From Phaeosaccion multiseriatum (taxonomy: Eukaryota > Ochrophyta, other classes): DNA of 64,000 nt. Position 1 is the stretch's first letter; every line of letters starts with the position of its first letter. The notes below the pieces were generated by a model, which searched no databases, had not been told where the DNA came from, and saw nothing but the letters and a program-made list of their open reading frames with translations. Shown here piece by piece: positions 57,042-64,000 of the stretch. The DNA lies in assembly GCA_965112735.1 (NCBI GenBank), contig OZ218962.1, forward strand, positions 1,798,001 to 1,862,000, given 5' to 3'. The translations under genes were made by a program, and so were the position numbers.

Positions 57042-59887
57042 ATGAGGTCGAGTGTCGGTACGGAGGGGGGGTCAGGAGGCAAGGATGCAAGCGCTTCTAC
57101 GGAAGCTGCGGCCAGGGATCTTGCATCTGTCTTCAGTCTGAGCAATGGCCTGTCCGAGGGGTGGGTTCTTCCGGACGGTCGTCTCATGCTGAAGCGATCG
57201 GCGAGAGATATTGATGGTGAGTGAGGGCTTAATAAATAGAACTGGGTGGTGAGATCATAGTAGACGAGAGGTCTTGAACGTGAGGAAGGGTTTAGTACTC
57301 CCTGAGTACTCGTAGAACTAATCCCTCACGCACTCAGTCGCAGACATGTTGATCTTGATGGTGAAGGATGGGTTCGTAGAAGTCTCGCTTCGGAAGGAGA
57401 GAGAAACCTGCGGTGTAGTTGAATTTGGATTGCGACGAGAGGAGGAGGAGAGGCCCAATTAGAGGCCCAATTACGTCGTGCAGAGAGGAGAAGAGTGGAC
57501 GAAAACAACACCCACACGCACTACCCTCCCATGTATGCAATTGATTGGGAGAATATCGTCGATATGTTTAGTGTCTTCATGCCTGCCCCTGTACGTGGTA
57601 CAGAACACGTCGATTGCCTGCCCTTCTCTCGCCGACCCTCCCTCGATCTCTCCCCCCCCATTCCCCTTCCCCCCAGGCAACAAGAACCGCAGCTTTGTGT
57701 ACTCCTTCGTACGTCGGATTGATACAGCCACAGCCGAGGAGGGGGGAGGACGAGGGCAGGGGCAACAGAGGCTAGAGCTGGCCTCTCCTTTCCCCCTGGA
57801 GCTGGAGGGAGCGCACGTCTTCAGCCCGTCACCCTCGGGTATGTCGGGAAAAGGAGGGAGGGAGGGAGGGAGGGAGGCATGGAGGGGATGAACGGGCGGA
57901 AGGGAGGAAGAGAATGAGAGCATGCATGCGTGCCTCTGTAGCGAGGATGGTCGGCAAGTGTAGTGTAGTTCCCCTCCCCCCTGTCTGTCATTTCCTCATG
58001 CGAGGTGTCCAAGTTGGGGCGTCCTCATCGCCCCCCTACCGCACCCCCCCCCCCCCTCCCCTCTTTCCTGCCTATCTCCCCCCTCCCCTCTCCTCCCTCC
58101 GCCCCTCCATCAACTGCCATCCACGCCCCCCCTCCCATCCACTGCCATCCCCAAGGTCGCAGACTCGCTGTGGTGAAGTCTTCAGCGAGTGCCAACGTGA
58201 GTGTGAGACAAACGAAACAAGAGGATAACAAGAGAGCAAGAACAACTCCCCTTTCCATCCTGTGCGTCACATGCTCCCCCCCACTACACCAACCACCCAA
58301 CCGACCTACCTACTACTACCCACTACCTACCCCATACCCCACACACACACAGGGCGGAGGGAAGGAAAGCACCACCTCCGAGTCATTCGTCATCGAGCTC
58401 TGGAGCACTGACCCTGCTGGTGAGATGGCGCTGGACAGCGGCAGATGGTACTATATGGCACTACGAGGGGGCACTGGATGGCAGTAGACGGCACTATAGA
58501 GCACTAGATGGCACTAGATGGCACTAGATGGCAGTAGATGGCACTAGAGGGCAGTAGATGGCACTAGAGGGCAGTAGATGGCACTAGAGGGCAGTAGATG
58601 GCACTAGAGGGCCATAGATGGCACCAGAGGGCCATAGATGGCACCAGAGGGCAGTAGATGGCACCAGAGGGCAGTAGATGGCACTACGATGGGGCACTGG
58701 AGGGCACTACATGGCACTAGACGGCCCTAGATGGCACTAGAGGGGACACCCTGACACTCTCACCTCTCACCTCTCACCTCTCGTCTCTACCCTTCCAAGC
58801 GCAGCGCTCATCTCTCATCCTGTGCTGTATGACCAACTGCTGTGCTGTGCTGTGGCCCATATGCCTCTGTGCACACAGATGGGGGCGGCCTCATCGCTCG
58901 AGTACCCACCGGGGCCGCACACGGAAAGGTGAGTGAGCGTTTGCTGCCATCCTCTCCCCCCCCACCCCCTGGGGATCTGTTTGTCTACGTGTCTGTCTGC
59001 CTGTCTGTCGGTCAATCTTCCTGTACCTCTACCCATACACCTCTACCCATACACCTCTACCCATACACCTCTACCCATACACCCCTACCCCCCCCGGTCC
59101 CTGGTCTTTCGGCCCCTCAGGTCCTGGGAAACGGCTGGTTCGGCGGTTTTAGTTGGACAAGCGATGAGAGGTCAGTGCCATACCGTGCCATACCGTGCCG
59201 TGCAGTGCCGTGCAGTTCTGCCTGCTGCACGTGTCTGTGCGTGTGTACGTGTATGTGTGTGCGTGTATGTGTATGTGTGTGCGTGCGTGTTTGTGTTGTG
59301 TGTGTTTCTTGGCATATTGAGCCTCTGTGTGTGTGTGTCCACCGCTCACGCCTCGCCCAGCACGCACGCACACACGCACGCACGCACGCACGCACACTCC
59401 TCCTCCTCCTCACACACACGCCTCTTAACCTCTGTCTTCTTTCTCTCCCCTCCCCCTCTGTCTTCTTTCTCTCCCCTTCCGCTCTGTCTTCTTTCTCTCC
59501 CCTCCCCCTCTGTCTTCTTTCTCTCCCCTCCCCCTCTGTCTTCTTTCTCTCCCCTTCCGCTCTGTCTTCTTTCTCTCCCCTTTCGCTCTCCCCCTCCCCC
59601 TCCTTCAGCGCCGCTGTCTATGTCGCCTCTAAGACACCACCCAAGACAAGATCCTTCTTCTCGACCGACAACGGCAAGAACAAGAGCAAGAGCAAGAGCA
59701 AGGAGGAGGAAGAGGTGAGGATGGCAGTGGATAGGGGGAAGAAGAGGAGGGCAGCCTGGACCGGTCTGGGCTGTGTATCTTGTTTCTCCCACCTCCACCC
59801 ACCCACCCACCTACCCACCCACCTCATCGTCCCCAGCGCAGCATACATTCAGTGCCATCCAGCTGCCTGCATGACCCATCTCTCTCC

Positions 59888-59919
<32 letters not shown>

Positions 59920-61277
59920 CCTCTCTCTATCGTCTCTCTCTCCCTCTCTCTCTCCCTCTCTCTCTCTTCTCTCTCTCCCCCTCTCTCTCTTTCTCCCTCT
60001 CTCTCTCCCTCTCCCCCTCTCCCTCTCCCTCTCCCTCTCCCTCTCTCTCCCTCTTTCTCTCTCTCTCCCTCCCTCTCTCTCACTCACTCACTCACTCACT
60101 CACTCTCTCTCTCTCGCGTAGGAGGACTTTACCCTACCCCCCTCCCTTTCTCCCTCCCTTTCTCCCTCCCTATCCCTACCCGCTCGTCCTCGGCTCTCGC
60201 CTGTCATCCTTGCATCAGCTTGCCTTTCCTCTGGGCCCACCTCTGTGTGTGCCGCCCCTTCCCTCCTTCCCTCCCTCCCTTCCCTCCTCCCCTCCCTTCC
60301 CTCCTTCCCTCCCTCCTTCCCTCCCTCAACATGCCCTCTTTGCTCCCTTGGATTTATGGATGTGTGTCTGTGCGTGGGTGTGTGTGTGTCTGTGTGTGCA
60401 TGCCTAAGGTGGTGGGTGGCCAATTCGAGTACCGAGAGGACTGGGGTGAGAAGTACACAGGTACAGTGGACCTCGGCCTATTTCTCGTCAGCTTCGACAC
60501 ACAAAAGGTACGGAGAGGAAGAGGAGAAGGATGGCAGAAGATAGGAGGAGGAGGAGGAGGAGGAGGAAGAGGAGGAGGAGGAGGAGGAGGAGGAGGAGGA
60601 GGAGGAGGAGGGGGTAGGGTTGGGGGGGGGAGGAGGAGGCGAAGAAGAAGCGAATAAACTGAAGCTGAAACTGCATCTGTATTGGGAGCTGTTGCCCTGC
60701 TGCTCCGCTCTGTGTGCTGTGCTGTGCTGTATCACCAACTGCTGTGCTGTGCTGTATCACCAACTGCTGTGCTGTGCCGTATCACCAACTGCTATGGTCT
60801 GCTGTATCACCAATTGCTGTGCTGTGCTGTATCACCAACTGCTGTGCTGTGCTGTTCGTCAGGTGATGGCGATACCAGGCGTGCCCGAGGGGGTGACACC
60901 GGGGCAGCCACAGGTGCGTGCGTCGTGTGTGTGATGCACTGTGGTGTATATCATCATAATGTTGATGGGATGGCAGCGGATGGTCAAGAGGAGTGTGGTG
61001 TATATCATAATGTGGATGGGATGGCAGCGGATGGTCAAGAGGAGTGTGGTGTATATCATAATGTGGATGGGATGGCAGCGGATGGTCAAGAGGAGTGTGG
61101 TGTATATCATAATGTGGATGGGATGGCAGCGGATGGTCAAGAGGAGTGTGGTGTACATCATAATGTGGATGGGATGGCAGCGGATGGTCAAGGGGAGAGG
61201 GGCAGTCACAGTTAGTGGACCTCTGTTTACATGTATGTCGGTTGCTTTTCTTCTCTGCCCGTGTGCCTGTGTCTGTA

Positions 61278-61373
<96 letters not shown>

Positions 61374-63146
61374 AGTTATGTCTATCACAATGCCTATATG
61401 CCTCTTTCTTCCGTCTATCTGACTGTCTCTGCCCACATACCTTTGTTTCTGCTGTCTGTATTTTGAAGGTACGACCTTCTTCTTGCTCCGCCCGAGACCA
61501 GCTCGACATCGTATACACGGGATGGGACAACGCGTAAGTAACGCCCAACTCTACTCTTATCTGGATATTGCACAAATATATATATACATATATATATACA
61601 TATATATATATGTATATATATGTATATATATATGTGTACATCAGTGTATCTAGCAGGTATCTCACTGATCTTTGGAGCGGACCTTATACCCCCCCCCCCC
61701 TCCTCCCTCCTCCCCGCCCTGCCCTGGTTTTCTCCGACCGACTGTATCACCAACTGCTGTATCACAGACCGCGTAAGCTGGGCATGATCTACTGCTACCA
61801 GCGCCCCTGCAAGCTCTACGCCACAGAAGCATCTGCGCTGCTCCGAGCTGAGGCAAAGGAGGAGCAGGAGGAGGAGAAGGAGGGGGAGACGAAGCAGGAG
61901 GCCAAGGAGGAGGAGGAGGAGGAGGAGGAGGAGGAGGAGGAGCACAGTAGTCTCACCCCAACAGCGAGGCTTTCGAGGTCAGCGAGATTCAGGTGAGAAG
62001 GAAGCAAGGAAGGAGGGGACGGAGGGAGAGGGAAGGAGAAGCAGAGAGCGGGGGTGGTGCTTCACTACGGCCTGACAGGGAGTGTGGCACAAATGGCGAA
62101 TGAATGATCAAAAGCGAAAGGGCTGTGTGTGTGTGTGTGTGTGTCCTACGCAGGGAAGGAAGGAAGGAAGGAAGGGATGAAGAAGACCGCTTGCCCTCAC
62201 GCTCATCCTCGTCTACCTGAGCATGCTGTGCCTTTTCCCCCGTGTTTCTTGCGTCTTCTTTGCCTGCCCCTATGCCCGTATGCTTCTGCCCATATGCCTA
62301 TGCCCATACATATATACATATGCCCATATGATTCTGCCCATATGCCTACTTTGCCTGCCCATATCCCTCTGCCCTTACGCCCGCCCTGTCTGCCCATACG
62401 TACGCCTCTGCTCTGCCCATATGCCTGCTTTGCCTACCCACGCTTACGCCTACACACCTGTGCCCTGTTCCACCCCCCCGCCTCCCTTCAGCCCCTGCGG
62501 ACGGCGTGTGGCATTCTTGTGCAGCGAGGAGGGCTTCGACACGCACAGCGGGCCCTTCGCACTACACACCGCAGAGTGGGTATCCCACGCACCCCGACCA
62601 CAGCAGGGTAAGCAGCAAGAGATGAGATGGGCTTGACGCTTGGAGCTCGAAGGTCCCGACATGCGAGCGAGCAAAGCAAGCAACGCCGGCAATATTGCAA
62701 GCAAGTTAATGGTACCCATTTTGTCCTCTCTCCCTCCTCTCTCTCTCTCTGTCTCTCTCCTTCACTTCCCACCTCTCTCTGTATCTCTCTCTTCCTCCCT
62801 CCCGCACGAACTGGAACTTCGAATTCGCAACACCGGTAGAGGGGTCAAGTAGCAGCAGCAGCAGTGTTGGTGGGCTTGGACCTCACAGGACCCTGGTGGG
62901 GACGGTGGAACGGCCTGAGATGGCAGCGGATGGTAAGATGGCCTTCCCCGGGCTATGGATGGACTCGTTACCGGGACAGTGCTGGAGCGAGGACTGCAAG
63001 AGCATCTTCTGTAGTAGCAGGTGAGTTGTGTCAATGAAGGGGGTGACGATGGCAGTTGATGGGCGATGGCAGTTGGTGGGGACGGTAGTCAGGTGGGTGG
63101 GGTGGTGGGTGAGTGGAGGGCTGGGTAAGTGGGTGCGTGGGGGATG

Positions 63147-63230
<84 letters not shown>

Positions 63231-64000
63231 TGTGCGTGTGCGTGTGTTTGTGGTGTGCGTGCGTGCGTGCGTGCGTGTGTGGTGTGTGCGTTTGTGTGCG
63301 TGTGTATGTTTTTATGGAACGTGTGTGTATGGAATGTGTGAGTGTGGTGTGTGTGTACGTGTGTGTGTACGTGTGTGTGTAATGTGTGTGTACGGAATGG
63401 GTGTGTGTGCACGGAATGGGTGTGTGTGTACGGAATGTGTGTGTGTGTGGAATGTGTGTGTACGAATGTGTGTGTGTACGGAACATGTGTGTGTGAAATA
63501 TGTGTGTGTGGAGTGTTTCTCACCATCTGTGCCCTGTGCACAAGAGACCCAACCAACCAACCAGACCACCTTTTTCCCTTACCCTTACCCTTCCCCTTAC
63601 GTAAGTATCCTCACCCTTAGTTGTTACACGCAATGCACTCACTCACTCACTCACTCACTCACTCACTCCCAACTGTGCGCTGCCTCTTGCTTTGTCTTGC
63701 TTGTGTCCGTCTCGCTCAGCTGGGGAAGCGTGGGGACGGTGCTGAAGATCGATGCTGAGACAGGAGCTGTACAGAGGATGCCTCTCGCTGCCAAGGCTGC
63801 GGTTGGTCATACAGGTGGGTGAGACGCTGGTGCCAGCGGTGAGGAGGGAGGGGGGGGGGGGGGGTGGCAAGGTCCATGGTCAATGGGTGATAAGCAAAAG
63901 GGGTCAATGGTCCAATGCGGTCGTTGGGTCAAGCGTCAGAGGAGCTCACTCCTAGCGGGCTTATCTCTTGCTCCGTTCCTCCCTCCCTCCCCTCCCTCCC
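57042..64000 (+). CDS. Acylaminoacyl-peptidase (APEH) N-terminal propeller part; 3' end outside window
   Basis: Exons recognised: 57042-57215, one from 57344, 57677-57838, 58156-58196, 58353-58419, 58879-58928, 59121-59170, 59609-59714, 60409-60507, 60863-60913, 61469-61533, 61768-61992. Further ones lie around 62490-62610, 62835-63020 and 63720-63813. APEH removes N-acylated residues from peptides using a propeller and a C-terminal alpha/beta-hydrolase domain. Family marks: GRRLAVVKSSASAN, FEYREDWGEKYTG, GVPEGVTPGQPQ, IVYTGWDN, PRKLGMIYCYQRPCKLY, VAFLCSEEGFDTHSGP and LPGQCWSEDCKSIFCSS, in the order found in APEH. The serine-hydrolase domain would lie past base 64000. A Glu-rich insert sits at about 61850-61940. 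Exon 2's end and the last joins are uncertain. Confidence 0.75.
58488..58745. repeat. Degenerate ATGGCACTAG/ATGGCAGTAG decamer array in an APEH intron
   Basis: About 25 decamers related to ATGGCAGTGG, mixed with GGGCAGTAG and GGGCCATAG forms, between the exons at 58419 and 58879. Confidence 0.85.
60724..60852. repeat. 25-bp tandem array of the GTATCACCAACTGCTG word
   Basis: Five copies with a 25-bp period; ATCACCAACT or ATCACCAATT starts at 60731, 60756, 60781, 60806 and 60831. The spacers are CTGTG repeats. The array ends about 10 bp before the acceptor TTCGTCAG of the exon at 60863. Confidence 0.9.
60943..61205. repeat. 49-bp tandem array in an APEH intron
   Basis: Five copies of GTGTATATCATAATGTGG followed by ATGGGATGGCAGCGGATGG and TCAAGAGGA. 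The unit contains a variant of the ATGGCAGTGG decamer found in many introns here. Confidence 0.9.
61276..61376. repeat. (TCTG)n array in an APEH intron
   Basis: About 25 perfect TCTG/CTGT units upstream of the exon at 61469. Confidence 0.95.
63147..63231. repeat. (GT)n array in an APEH intron
   Basis: A nearly perfect GT run of about 85 bp, followed by degenerate GTGTGCGTGTG sequence to about 63515. Confidence 0.95.

Overview
The window is nuclear DNA of a eukaryote. It is GC-rich, and its genes are broken by canonical GT-AG introns of about 75-700 bp. The introns are crammed with micro- and minisatellites. The retroelements are of eukaryotic type, and there are no operons or Shine-Dalgarno sites. 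A protein with LVLAG/WRWQDGT propeller-like repeats and a PTAAP-rich stalk recalls stramenopile genomes. The NEK1-like kinase and the tubulin tyrosine ligase-like protein suggest a lineage with flagella. My best guess is an alga or related protist, possibly a stramenopile; the species is not resolved.

Layout. 1-2567: 3' part of a SET-domain methyltransferase (+). 3508-4206: orphan Q-rich protein (-). 5006-6351: RPA32/STN1-like OB-fold plus winged-helix protein (+). 8128-10506: acidic/Q-rich orphan (+). 11115-16789: TDP1-type phosphodiesterase (+). 16882-21520: frameshifted non-LTR retrotransposon with reverse transcriptase and restriction-like endonuclease, flanked by an 11-bp target-site duplication. 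21666-24843: TTL-like ligase (+). 25815-26258: RING protein (-). 26528-27124: retroelement tails. 27241-28133: about 284 uninterrupted CTC units fused to a copy of a NEK exon fragment. 28535-30880: secreted/membrane propeller-PTAAP protein (-). 31129-38257: NADPH oxidase/ferric reductase (+), with a 5'-truncated Copia element in intron 2. 38660-42233: CaMK-like kinase (+). 43099-56138: 19-exon NEK1-like kinase (-). 57042 to the window end: N-terminal half of an acylaminoacyl-peptidase (+).

Genes are tightly packed, and several pairs are divergent or convergent. Before the retrotransposon inserted, only about 230 bp separated the TDP1 stop from the TTL-like start. The genes are ordinary eukaryotic housekeeping, genome-maintenance and cytoskeletal functions and do not form a visible pathway cluster.

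The most unusual signal is a short word, CAGTTGGTGATACAG, scattered over at least six genes. In every exon copy I accept as an exon it reads in that orientation on the sense strand, often encoding QLVIQ within Gln tracts. In every intron copy the sense strand carries the reverse complement, CTGTATCACCAACTG, several times close to a splice site. Splice boundaries were read by eye from frame and GT/AG signals and may be off by a base or a splice choice.
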